From the NCBI GenBank assembly GCA_049287025.1, contig JBAQFA010000055.1, positions 1 to 13,072 of the forward strand: a stretch of 13,072 bases of DNA, in the 5' to 3' direction. The stretch is from UBA11710 sp049287025 (lineage in GTDB: Bacteria; Patescibacteriota; Patescibacteriia; Magasanikbacterales; UBA922). This document shows positions 1-5,838 of this stretch, in pieces (the first letter of the stretch is position 1; each line of letters opens with the position of its first letter). The translations under genes and the position numbers were made by a program. The notes below the pieces were generated by a model. It made no database searches. It was given only the letters and a program-made list of their open reading frames with translations, and was not told the origin of the DNA.

Positions 1-2
1 GT

Positions 3-107
3 CTATTCATAACCCCTCTTTCTTCTCTGGCTCCAACTATTCTCTATTTAGAATTAAAGAAAAATCCAATAGCAAAAAATATTGATGTACCGAGTGAAGT
101 AAAATAA
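3..107 (+). CDS. C-terminal end of a probable membrane protein (partial)
   Basis: An open frame enters from the left edge and ends at TAA 105-107, leaving 34 residues that begin LFITPLSSLAPTILYLEL. A hydrophobic stretch followed by a tail rich in Lys, Asn and Glu looks like the last membrane segment and cytoplasmic end of a multi-pass membrane protein. The TPLxxxxPTxLYxxL pattern faintly recalls the end of bacterial glycerophosphodiester-phosphodiesterase-type membrane domains, but 34 residues are too few to name a family. An intrinsic terminator follows within 25 bases, which supports this as a real gene end. It does not resemble the end of GatA, so gatB is not preceded by its usual partner here. 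Confidence 0.5.
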   Translation, partial: LFITPLSSLAPTILYLELKKNPIAKNIDVPSEVK

Positions 108-122
108 AAATAATTTACAAAC

Positions 123-168
123 AAAAAATCCCCCTACAGAGTTTTAACTAAGTAGGGGGTTTTTATTA
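123..168 (+). terminator. Intrinsic terminator after the upstream gene
   Basis: An 8-bp perfect stem, CCCCCTAC (130-137) with GTAGGGGG (152-159), has a 14-nt loop and is followed by a T-rich run (160-164). An A-rich stretch precedes the stem, so it could also work on the opposite strand. It separates the upstream gene from the gatB unit. Confidence 0.85.
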
Positions 169-179
169 TAAAATTAGTC

Positions 180-208
180 TTTTCAAATCCCCCATTAAAT
201 GCTAAAAT
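180..208 (+). promoter_or_regulatory. Candidate promoter for gatB
   Basis: TAAAAT (203-208) is preceded by TGC, forming an extended -10, and TTTTCA (180-185) lies 17 bases upstream as a weak -35. It falls just after the terminator of the previous gene and about 90 bases before gatB. The same extended -10 form with 17-bp spacing occurs at 2812-2840. The call rests on motif match only. Confidence 0.45.
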
Positions 209-212
209 AGTT

Positions 213-291
213 CTAAGTTTACTAAGTAATTAAAGTAACTAAGTTTTCTAAGTTACTTAGTCAACTTAGTCAACTTAATAAACCTAGATAA
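213..291. repeat. 9-nt periodic word repeat forming an inverted repeat before gatB
   Basis: The left part repeats CTAAGTnnn at 213 and 222 with further copies to about 255. The right part repeats CTTAGTCAA at 256 and 265, then degenerate copies at 274 and 283, in 9-nt steps. The right word is the reverse complement of the left. Bases 213-229 pair with 253-269 at 16 of 17 positions, with a 23-nt loop. No T run follows, so it is not an ordinary terminator. It would lie in the 5' leader of the gatB mRNA. Confidence 0.75.
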
Positions 292-297
292 CTTTTT

Positions 298-1833
298 ATG
301 AAATATACCCCCATCATCGGCATGGAAGTCCATGTAGAACTAAAAACCAAGTCCAAAATGTTTTGTTCGTGTAAAAATGATCCTGATTTGGCTGAACCTA
401 ATACCAATATCTGCCCCATCTGCCTCGCCCACCCTGGCACCCTGCCAGTCCCAAACCAACAAGCCATTGCTTGGACAGTTTTGATTGGGAAAGCTCTAGG
501 TTGTACGATTCGCGAATATTCCAAATTTGACCGCAAACACTATTTTTATCCTGATCTTCCTAAGGGTTATCAGATTTCTCAATATGACGAACCGATTGCC
601 GAACATGGAAGTCTAACTTTAACTTTCCCACTCGGCGATAATATTAGGGAAGTTGCGAAGATTGGTATTACGCGCGCGCATTTAGAAGAAGATACGGCCA
701 AACTTCTTCATGACAACGACGGCAACACGCTCGCTGATTTTAATCGTGGTGGCACCCCACTCGTAGAAATTGTCACTGACCCAGATTTCAAATCTGCTCT
801 AGAAGCAAAAACTTATTGCCAGGAACTAAGAAGTATTATGCGTGCTCTAGAAGTGAGTGATGCTGACATGGAAAAAGGTCACATGCGTTGTGAAGCCAAT
901 ATATCAGTCCAAGAAGCTGGCAAATTTGAAATCGTGGATGGTGTAGTTAAACCTTTGGGGGATTATAAACTAAATAACAAAGTAGAAGTAAAAAATATTA
1001 ACTCTTTCAAAGCTGTAGAAAAAGCGATTGAATTTGAAATCAAACGTCAAACAGAATTATTAGAAAAAAACGAACCGTGGCCACAACAAACTCGTGGTTG
1101 GGATGAAAACAAAGGAGAAACAGTTTTACAACGGATAAAAGAAAATGCCGCTGATTATCGTTATTTTCCAGATCCTGATATTCCACCTTTTCACCCATTA
1201 AAAATTGCTGGTGCCATTCATTTACCCGAATTACCTCAAAGCAAACGCCAAAGATTTTTTGCAGAATATGATTTTTCTTATAACGATGCCAAGCTCCTGA
1301 GTGAAGATAAAGCCTGGGCGACTTTTACCGAAGATGTAATGAGCGAACTAACTGAATGGCTCGACTCTATGCCCGAGAGTAAAAACAAAGCCGAGAATAT
1401 TCCCCAAAAAATCGCTCGCTTAGCCGGGGGTTGGATTACGAGCAAACTCATGGGAATATTAAAAGAAAAAAACCTAGATATTTCTGATGTTAAATTTAGC
1501 GCAGAAAACTTTGCTGAACTCATTGCTCTTATTTACAACGACCGAGTCAACTCTACCAATGCCAATAAAATATTATTAATCATGGCTGGCTCTGATGTGG
1601 ACAAAGACCCGACTCATATTATGGAAGAAAAAGGTTGGGGTCAGGTGAGTGATACCGGAAAGCTAGGCGAAATTATTGATGAGGTAATAAAAAGTTATCC
1701 TGCCCAAGTGGAACAATACAAAGCTGGTAAAGAACCTGTTTTGCAATTCTTAAAAGGCATGGTAATGAAAGCGAGCGAGGGTAGCGCTGATCCGAAAGTG
1801 GTGGAAGAGTTGTTGAGAGAAAAACTTTCTTAA
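298..1833 (+). CDS. gatB: Aspartyl/glutamyl-tRNA amidotransferase subunit B
   Basis: This is the kinase-like subunit of GatCAB, which activates and amidates Glu-tRNA(Gln) or Asp-tRNA(Asn) in organisms lacking the direct synthetases. The 511-residue product opens with the family signature IIGMEVHVELKTKSKMFCSC. Cysteines 23, 25, 39 and 42 form the expected zinc site, and HPGTLPVPN follows at 45-53. The C-terminal YqeY-like tail is complete, ending with the LKGMVMK...DPKVVEELL motif. It is slightly longer than the usual 475-490 residues. The ATG at 298 is chosen because the conserved N-terminus begins at once. No Shine-Dalgarno is visible. gatA and gatC are not adjacent, and gatB appears to be expressed from its own promoter. 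Confidence 0.96.
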   Translation: MKYTPIIGMEVHVELKTKSKMFCSCKNDPDLAEPNTNICPICLAHPGTLPVPNQQAIAWTVLIGKALGCTIREYSKFDRKHYFYPDLPKGYQISQYDEPIAEHGSLTLTFPLGDNIREVAKIGITRAHLEEDTAKLLHDNDGNTLADFNRGGTPLVEIVTDPDFKSALEAKTYCQELRSIMRALEVSDADMEKGHMRCEANISVQEAGKFEIVDGVVKPLGDYKLNNKVEVKNINSFKAVEKAIEFEIKRQTELLEKNEPWPQQTRGWDENKGETVLQRIKENAADYRYFPDPDIPPFHPLKIAGAIHLPELPQSKRQRFFAEYDFSYNDAKLLSEDKAWATFTEDVMSELTEWLDSMPESKNKAENIPQKIARLAGGWITSKLMGILKEKNLDISDVKFSAENFAELIALIYNDRVNSTNANKILLIMAGSDVDKDPTHIMEEKGWGQVSDTGKLGEIIDEVIKSYPAQVEQYKAGKEPVLQFLKGMVMKASEGSADPKVVEELLREKLS

Positions 1834-1841
1834 TTCCGATA

Positions 1842-1877
1842 CGCCCAAGGCGGAGAGGTCGAAGATACCCGAAGGGT
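1842..1877. repeat. Pair of GC-rich mini-hairpins downstream of gatB
   Basis: Two tight hairpins 25 bases apart interrupt the AT-rich background: CGCC-CAA-GGCG (1842-1852) and ACCC-GAA-GGGT (1867-1877). They are the only structured elements in the 66-base gap between gatB and the next gene. No T run follows, so termination is unlikely. Whether they are functional or the remnant of an inserted sequence cannot be told. Confidence 0.4.
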
Positions 1878-1899
1878 GAATCCCTTGTAGTTAAAAAAT

Positions 1900-2259
1900 A
1901 TGAAAAATAAAATTTTATCAGCAATTAGTATTGGCACAATATTCCATTGGTTAAGTCTATTTTTTTCTTATAAAGAATTACCCAATGCTTACAAAAATAT
2001 AAATGAACCAATTGCAACTGGAGGATTCCCCTTCAAAATTTTTGAATACCCAGTTTCACCAATGGGAAATGATTGGCCTCCTACTGATACTTGGCCAACA
2101 TTTTTTCTCAATCTAGGTATCTGGATTGTTATTGGTTTAATTATTTCTCTGTTTTTAGGCAAAAGAACAGAAGACAAAAAAATACTTAAAATAATTACTA
2201 CCTCAGCCATTATCCTATCAATATTGGGAATGTTTTATATAACACTTAAATTTGATTAA
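1900..2259 (+). CDS. Small membrane protein of unknown function, three predicted helices
   Basis: The 119-residue product has hydrophobic segments at about residues 7-23, 68-86 and 97-115. Between the first two lies a roughly 40-residue loop rich in Pro, Gly and Trp (ATGGFPFKIFEYPVSP and PPTDTWPTFF). The short charged stretch GKRTEDKK separates helices 2 and 3. It looks like an integral inner-membrane protein. I do not recognise the family. The start at 1900 gives an N-terminus MKNK leading straight into a hydrophobic segment, as expected for a signal-anchor. The stop lies 7 bases before the DUF4342 gene, so the two are probably co-transcribed. Confidence 0.7.
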   Translation: MKNKILSAISIGTIFHWLSLFFSYKELPNAYKNINEPIATGGFPFKIFEYPVSPMGNDWPPTDTWPTFFLNLGIWIVIGLIISLFLGKRTEDKKILKIITTSAIILSILGMFYITLKFD

Positions 2260-2266
2260 TAACCTT

Positions 2267-2524
2267 ATGAAAACAACACCAAACAACGAAGAATTCAAAA
2301 TCAGTGGTGACGAGCTCGTCGCCAAGGTCAAAGACCTGATTAAAAAAGGCAAAGCCAGAAAAATTATTATAAATAATAACAAAGGCGAAACATTATTAGA
2401 AATTCCTTTGAACGCTGGTGTTGCTATTGGCACAGCCAGTATTATTTTACTCCCAGTCTTGGCTGCTGTCGGCGCCCTCGCCGCCTTGGTCACAAAAGTG
2501 ACAGTCATAGTGGTAAAAAAGTAA
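2267..2524 (+). CDS. DUF4342 domain protein
   Basis: The 85-residue product fits DUF4342 from end to end. It has an N-terminal FKISGDELVAKVKDLIKKGK segment, a short beta-rich core (RKIIINNNKGETLLEIPL, residues 31-48) and a hydrophobic C-terminal segment (about 49-72) that may contact or span the membrane. The role of this family is unknown; it is common in CPR bacteria and some Firmicutes. The frame extends upstream to a TTG at 2252, but ATG 2267 is preferred because the family begins near this Met and the TTG would overlap the preceding gene. The domain call is from recall of the family pattern. Confidence 0.8.
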   Translation: MKTTPNNEEFKISGDELVAKVKDLIKKGKARKIIINNNKGETLLEIPLNAGVAIGTASIILLPVLAAVGALAALVTKVTVIVVKK

Positions 2525-2558
2525 AAAAATTTATTTAATTATTAATTAATATAAATCT

Positions 2559-2780
2559 ATGGCAATCGCCAAAGTACAAGCTATCATTGGTGTAATTAGC
2601 ATGCTTGCGGTAATAGCTGGCATGATAAATATCATTGTGAGTATTATTATAGGTATTATAGGAATTACAAAAAAAGATTATACGAGTTTTAAAAAATCAT
2701 TAAAAATATTATTAATTCCAGTCACACTATTTGTCTTAACTCTTATCGTATACGCTATAACTTCAGTAGTAATGAGATAA
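2559..2780 (+). CDS. Small two-helix membrane protein, unknown
   Basis: The 73-residue product has two long hydrophobic helices, about residues 6-36 and 48-70, joined by a basic loop (TKKDYTSFKKSLK). The basic loop predicts a hairpin with its turn in the cytoplasm. No catalytic motif or family is recognisable. It starts at ATG 2559 in the context aatctATG, which recurs at the starts at 3061 and 4006. It probably ends the small operon begun by gatB or the gene at 1900. A promoter for the next unit follows within about 30 bases. Confidence 0.6.
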   Translation: MAIAKVQAIIGVISMLAVIAGMINIIVSIIIGIIGITKKDYTSFKKSLKILLIPVTLFVLTLIVYAITSVVMR

Positions 2781-2811
2781 TACAATATTATAAATATCCC
2801 CACCCCACCTC

Positions 2812-2840
2812 TTGCGTCTTATACAAAAAATTGGTAAAAT
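2812..2840 (+). promoter_or_regulatory. Sigma70-type promoter ahead of the pyrimidine cluster
   Basis: TTGCGT (2812-2817), a 17-base spacer, and TAAAAT (2835-2840) preceded by TGG give a -35 plus extended -10. This is the best promoter match I see in the window. Transcription would begin near 2847, almost at the ATG of the short ORF at 2850. It is the only clear promoter candidate between the membrane-protein genes and pyrF. Confidence 0.6.
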
Positions 2841-2849
2841 ATTGCCAAT

Positions 2850-2951
2850 ATGAAACATCAATCCCCTATCCCAAATCACGATTTGTTCAAACTAAAATCA
2901 GGGGTATTTGTTTCTCAATTCATTATTAATTTTATCACTACCATTAGGTAG
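2850..2951 (+). CDS. Possible 33-residue leader peptide
   Basis: ATG 2850 opens a 33-codon frame (beginning MKHQSPIPNH) that ends at TAG 2949-2951. The stop lies inside the right arm of the intrinsic terminator at 2936-2960. A ribosome finishing this ORF would cover the hairpin. That is the geometry of the enterobacterial pyrBI leader, where translation coupled to UTP-sensitive transcription decides attenuation. The predicted transcript would be almost leaderless, and no Shine-Dalgarno is seen. A 33-codon frame can arise by chance, so coding is not established. The stretch may instead be an untranslated RNA: CCCCT (2863-2867) can pair with AGGGG (2900-2904) around a CAAATC/GATTTG hairpin (2872-2885). 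Confidence 0.3.
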   Translation: MKHQSPIPNHDLFKLKSGVFVSQFIINFITTIR

Positions 2952-2960
2952 TGTTTTTTT
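2936..2960 (+). terminator. Intrinsic terminator between promoter and pyrimidine cluster
   Basis: CACTACC (2936-2942), a 4-nt loop ATTA, GGTAGTG (2947-2953) and seven T residues (2954-2960) make a textbook Rho-independent terminator. With the promoter at 2812-2840 it bounds a transcript of roughly 110 nt. It may be an attenuator for the downstream genes, the end of a small RNA, or a read-through terminator for the upstream genes. Confidence 0.85.
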
Positions 2961-2961
2961 A

Positions 2962-3050
2962 ACACAGATTACACAGATTTTAATAAATTACACAGACAAA
3001 AACTATCTGTGAAATCCATTTCTAATCTGTTTTAATCAGTGTGTAATTTA
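2962..3050. repeat. 9-nt word repeat with inverted copies before the deiminase gene
   Basis: ACACAGATT occurs in perfect tandem at 2962-2970 and 2971-2979, with a related ACACAGACA at 2990. Inverted forms (ATCTGTG at 3005, AATCTGTTTT at about 3023, ATCAGTGTGTAA at about 3035) fill the right half. The longest exact pairing is TAAATTACACA (2984-2994) with TGTGTAATTTA (3040-3050), 11 bp. It lies between the terminator and the ATG at 3061, in the leader of the first cluster gene. Confidence 0.65.
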
Positions 3051-3060
3051 CAAACAATCT

Positions 3061-3984
3061 ATGAACGAAATCATCCTCGTTGATCTGCCAAAAGCCCATG
3101 GGGAAATAACCGGCGCTTGGTACAACGGCTACCCCGTACACAAAGGCCATACAGAGAGCAGTCTAAACTATGCTACTGTCTATGCCCATGACCACCATGT
3201 CGTTCCTGATCAAAAAGTAATGCGACGAGAATATAATAAATTCATTTCTAATTTTAAAACCGCTGGTTTAAAAATTCATTTATTACCTTTCCCAAACGAA
3301 CTAAACCAAATTGACAGTCTACACCACGATGGCATCTTTATTCGCGATGTCGGTATGATGTTCAAAAATTATTGGATCAAAGCTAATTTTAGTGCGCGTG
3401 TTAGACAAAAAGAAGCTGATGTCTGGGCACCAATTATTGCCAAAAAATTCAAAAAACAAATTATTACTCCACCCAAAGGCGCATACATAGAATTTGGTGA
3501 GGCCTTTTTCCTCGAAACTAGCTCTGGCACTTATTATTTTGGTGGCTTATCTCGGTCCAATAAAAAAGGGCATGATTTTGTGAGGAGTATTATAAAACCA
3601 GATCATTATTGTCTTATAAAATCCAACGGTTATCATCTAGATACTGTCTTTAGTCCAATGGTAGATAAAGATAATAAGTTGGTAGCTTTCATTGTAGCCA
3701 AAAATATGATTAGCAAAGACAGCCTCTTGGCTTTAAAAAAGCTAGGTGGTACAATAATCTATGTAAACTCCATGGACTCTTCTGGTCATGGCAATATCTT
3801 GGGTAATTACACAGTAAACACTTTTACCTCACCAGGATTAATGATGAACTGCGGTAAATTTTCCACTCCAGACGTAGAAGACAAATTAAAAGCTTTAAAA
3901 ATAAAACGTTATTCTGCCCCACTCACCTATTTCCGTTTTGCTGGTGGCTCTTACCACTGTCTCACTAATGAAATATTTAAATAA
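3061..3984 (+). CDS. Arginine deiminase/DDAH-superfamily guanidine hydrolase
   Basis: The 307-residue product belongs to the pentein fold family of guanidino-modifying enzymes (arginine deiminase, agmatine deiminase, dimethylarginine hydrolase, amidinotransferases). Visible landmarks are DGIFIRD (90-96), the Arg/Glu pair of SARVRQKE (111-118), EFGE (144-147, where the family usually has E-x-G-D), FGGLSRSN (160-167), His192 in YHLD, and the catalytic-cysteine motif AGGSYHC (294-300) close to the C-terminus. These give a plausible Cys300/His192/Glu triad. Length is between DDAH (about 280) and arginine deiminase (about 410). Hydrolysis of arginine or agmatine would give a ureido product that a carbamoyltransferase can phosphorolyse to carbamoyl phosphate. 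Its place at the head of a pyrimidine cluster with a second carbamoyltransferase and carbamate kinase supports that role. The substrate cannot be settled from sequence. Confidence 0.8.
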   Translation: MNEIILVDLPKAHGEITGAWYNGYPVHKGHTESSLNYATVYAHDHHVVPDQKVMRREYNKFISNFKTAGLKIHLLPFPNELNQIDSLHHDGIFIRDVGMMFKNYWIKANFSARVRQKEADVWAPIIAKKFKKQIITPPKGAYIEFGEAFFLETSSGTYYFGGLSRSNKKGHDFVRSIIKPDHYCLIKSNGYHLDTVFSPMVDKDNKLVAFIVAKNMISKDSLLALKKLGGTIIYVNSMDSSGHGNILGNYTVNTFTSPGLMMNCGKFSTPDVEDKLKALKIKRYSAPLTYFRFAGGSYHCLTNEIFK

Positions 3985-4005
3985 ATAATTTTTAACTCAC
4001 AATCT

Positions 4006-4929
4006 ATGTCAAATTTAAACTTCAAAGGCAAAGACATTATCTCAATTTCCGAAATTTCTAAACCAGAAATTTTGCACATTTTAAAAATTGCTAAAGACTT
4101 AAAGACTAAACCCCAACCAAAATTATTAGACGGAAAAGTCATGGGTAGTTGTTTTTTTGAACCATCCACCAGAACTCGCTTGTCTTTTGAAACTGCTATG
4201 AATCGCTTGGGTGGTAAAGTGGTTGGTTTTGCTGATCCCGGTGTCACTTCGGCCAAAAAAGGTGAAACCCTTTATGATGCCATTAAAATCATTGGCCAAT
4301 ATGTAGATGTAGTTGCCATGCGTCATCCCATTGAAGGTGCCGCTAGACGCGCGAGTGAAGCCACTGATAAACCAATTCTAAATGGTGGTGATGGTGCCAA
4401 CCAACACCCTACTCAAACTTTATTAGATTTGTTTACTATTCAAGAATGCCAGAAAAAATTGGAAGGTTTGGAAATCGCTCTAGTAGGTGATCTAAAATAT
4501 GGTCGCACGACTCATTCTCTTGCTCAAGCTTTAGCCCATTTTAATGCCAAATTATACTTTGTCGCTCCCGACAGCTTGCAAATGCCAGAATATATTTGTA
4601 ATGAATTAAAAGCCAAAAAAGTAAAATTCTCTTTGCACAAAAAAATTGAAGAGGTAATAAATAAAGTTGATATTCTCTATATGACCAGAATCCAAGGCGA
4701 AAGATTTGCTGACCCAATGGATTATGAAAGGGTAAAAAATGTTTTTATTCTAAATACAAAAATGTTAGCTAAAGCTAAACCAAATTTACGTGTGATGCAC
4801 CCATTGCCACGGGTAAATGAAATCACGATCGATGTGGATTCTACCAAGCACGCATACTACTTTGAACAAGCGGAAAATGGATTATATGTGAGACAGGCAC
4901 TTCTAGCATTAGTTTTAGGAAAAATTTAA
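4006..4929 (+). CDS. pyrB: Aspartate carbamoyltransferase, catalytic subunit
   Basis: This enzyme joins carbamoyl phosphate and L-aspartate to give N-carbamoyl-aspartate, the committed pyrimidine step. The 307-residue product carries the carbamoyl-phosphate loop STRTR (54-58), the 80s-loop lysines (84-85), HPTQ (134-137, the aspartate-type signature rather than HPCQ), GDLKYGRTTHSL (161-172), TRIQGER (227-233) and HPLPR (265-269). All key residues are present, so it should be active. Length is typical. ATG 4006 follows the deiminase gene by 21 bases in the same aatctATG context. It would pair with PyrI, encoded downstream of the intervening four-helix-bundle gene. Its TAA stop overlaps the left inverted-repeat arm that bounds that gene. 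Confidence 0.97.
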   Translation: MSNLNFKGKDIISISEISKPEILHILKIAKDLKTKPQPKLLDGKVMGSCFFEPSTRTRLSFETAMNRLGGKVVGFADPGVTSAKKGETLYDAIKIIGQYVDVVAMRHPIEGAARRASEATDKPILNGGDGANQHPTQTLLDLFTIQECQKKLEGLEIALVGDLKYGRTTHSLAQALAHFNAKLYFVAPDSLQMPEYICNELKAKKVKFSLHKKIEEVINKVDILYMTRIQGERFADPMDYERVKNVFILNTKMLAKAKPNLRVMHPLPRVNEITIDVDSTKHAYYFEQAENGLYVRQALLALVLGKI

Positions 4930-4957
4930 TAGTTCACAGCCAACAGCCAATAGTTCA
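4928..4957. repeat. Left arm of inverted repeat flanking the four-helix-bundle gene
   Basis: This arm is built of 7-nt words, TAGTTCA at 4930 and 4951 and CAGCCAA at 4937 and 4944. AATAGTTCACAGCC (4928-4941) is the exact reverse complement of 5329-5342, and AATAGTT (4949-4955) pairs with 5322-5328. Together these give 21 paired bases with a 7-nt bulge. The arm begins within the pyrB stop codon. Confidence 0.85.
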
Positions 4958-4969
4958 TAAATATTTTTT

Positions 4970-5323
4970 ATGCAAACTTACAAAGAATTAATTGTTTGGA
5001 AAAAATCTATTGACCTGGTTGTTGAAATTTACAGACAAACCGCTCTTTTTCCATCTGAAGAAAAATTTGGTTTAACTTCACAAATGCGCAGAGCAGTAGT
5101 ATCAATACCTTCAAACATTGCCGAGGGTTATGCAAGAAAAAATCGCAGAGAAAATGCTCAATTTGTAAATATTGCTTACGCCTCGGGTATTGAATTAGAA
5201 ACTCAGATTATTATTTCAAAAAAATTAAATTATTTATCTAATAACCAATTGGAGCTAGCTGATAAATTATTAGATGAAGTGCTCCGTATGCTCTATAAAT
5301 ACAGAGAATCACTTTATCAATAA
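4970..5323 (+). CDS. Four-helix-bundle protein, S23/Avd-like family
   Basis: The 117-residue product matches the 'four helix bundle protein' family, related to the S23 protein encoded by intervening sequences of some 23S rRNAs and to the Avd accessory proteins of diversity-generating retroelements. The signature features are LIVWKKSIDLVVEIYRQT (7-24), FPSEEKFGLTSQMRRA (27-42) and VSIPSNIAEGYARK (44-57), followed by two further amphipathic helices. Basic residues (RR at 40-41, RKNRR at 56-60) suit RNA binding. No reverse transcriptase or variable repeat is nearby, so it is not a retroelement Avd. The gene splits pyrB from pyrI, which are normally adjacent, and is bounded at both ends by inverted-repeat arms. 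Its stop codon lies in the right arm. It looks like an insertion. Its biochemical role is unknown. Confidence 0.9.
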   Translation: MQTYKELIVWKKSIDLVVEIYRQTALFPSEEKFGLTSQMRRAVVSIPSNIAEGYARKNRRENAQFVNIAYASGIELETQIIISKKLNYLSNNQLELADKLLDEVLRMLYKYRESLYQ

Positions 5324-5352
5324 CTATTGGCTGTGAACTATTGGCTAAGAAC
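5322..5352. repeat. Right arm of inverted repeat flanking the four-helix-bundle gene
   Basis: AACTATTGGCT occurs twice in direct orientation, at 5322 and 5336, at 14-nt spacing (two 7-nt words per unit). GGCTGTGAACTATT (5329-5342) pairs exactly with 4928-4941. The arm overlaps the stop of the four-helix-bundle gene and ends 8 bases before the pyrI ATG. Confidence 0.85.
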
Positions 5353-5359
5353 TTTCAAT

Positions 5360-5836
5360 ATGTCAACAACCAACACAAAACAACTCCTCGTCACTGCCAT
5401 CAAAGACGGCACAGTCATTGACCACATTACTGCTGGCCATGCTCTAAAAATTATCAGACTCTTGAATCTGGCTGATCAAAATAAATTGGTGACAGTAGGT
5501 CTTAATCTGCCAAGCAAAGCCATGAAATTTAAAGACCTAATTAAAGTAGAAGGTTTGGAATTAACACCAGAACAAATCAACCGGATTGCTATTTTGGCTC
5601 CCGAAGGTACTATTAATATTATAAAAAATTATGATGTAGTAAAAAAATTTCATGTTACTCTACCAGATATTGTAGAATATGTGGTTGTCTGCCCCAATCC
5701 AAAATGTATCACCAACAATGAAACCATGAGTAGCAAATTTCAGACTCTAAAAACTAAGGATGAAATAAAGCTAAAATGTCATTATTGTGAAAAGACTTTT
5801 CACCAGACAGAAATAAAAGAATATAAACATAACTAA
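5360..5836 (+). CDS. pyrI: Aspartate carbamoyltransferase, regulatory subunit
   Basis: PyrI dimers bind nucleotide effectors and clamp PyrB trimers into the allosteric holoenzyme. The 158-residue product has the N-terminal effector domain, with TAIKDGTVIDHITAG (12-26) and the nucleotide-contact region around Lys60. The C-terminal zinc domain has Cys111, Cys116, Cys140 and Cys143 in the C-x4-C and C-x2-C spacing of the E. coli protein. The start is set at ATG 5360, where the family N-terminus begins. The frame also opens at TTG 5327, but those 11 codons are inverted-repeat sequence. Presence of all four cysteines and the allosteric domain implies CTP/ATP control of PyrB. The carbamate kinase gene follows after 2 bases. 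Confidence 0.96.
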   Translation: MSTTNTKQLLVTAIKDGTVIDHITAGHALKIIRLLNLADQNKLVTVGLNLPSKAMKFKDLIKVEGLELTPEQINRIAILAPEGTINIIKNYDVVKKFHVTLPDIVEYVVVCPNPKCITNNETMSSKFQTLKTKDEIKLKCHYCEKTFHQTEIKEYKHN

Positions 5837-5838
5837 TT

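Noticed and set aside
1673..1924. Minus-strand open frames across the window, for example this one
   Set aside because: They lie opposite well-supported plus-strand genes, have no recognisable motifs and are shadows of those genes.
2881..2951. FKLKSG in the short ORF at 2850 resembles the FKLKSG block of PyrE, suggesting a pyrE fragment
   Set aside because: Only six residues match, the codons differ, and the residues that follow (SPIYIDLR in PyrE) are not reproduced. Chance is likely.
2841..2960. PyrR-binding attenuator leader
   Set aside because: No sequence like the conserved PyrR-binding loop and no clear antiterminator partner for the terminator stem were found.
4970..5323. Avd accessory protein of a diversity-generating retroelement
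   Set aside because: No reverse transcriptase, template repeat or variable repeat is in the window; the family similarity alone does not make a retroelement.
5327..5359. TTG 5327 as the start of pyrI
   Set aside because: The 11 extra codons are the inverted-repeat arm, and PyrI proteins begin at the position encoded by ATG 5360.
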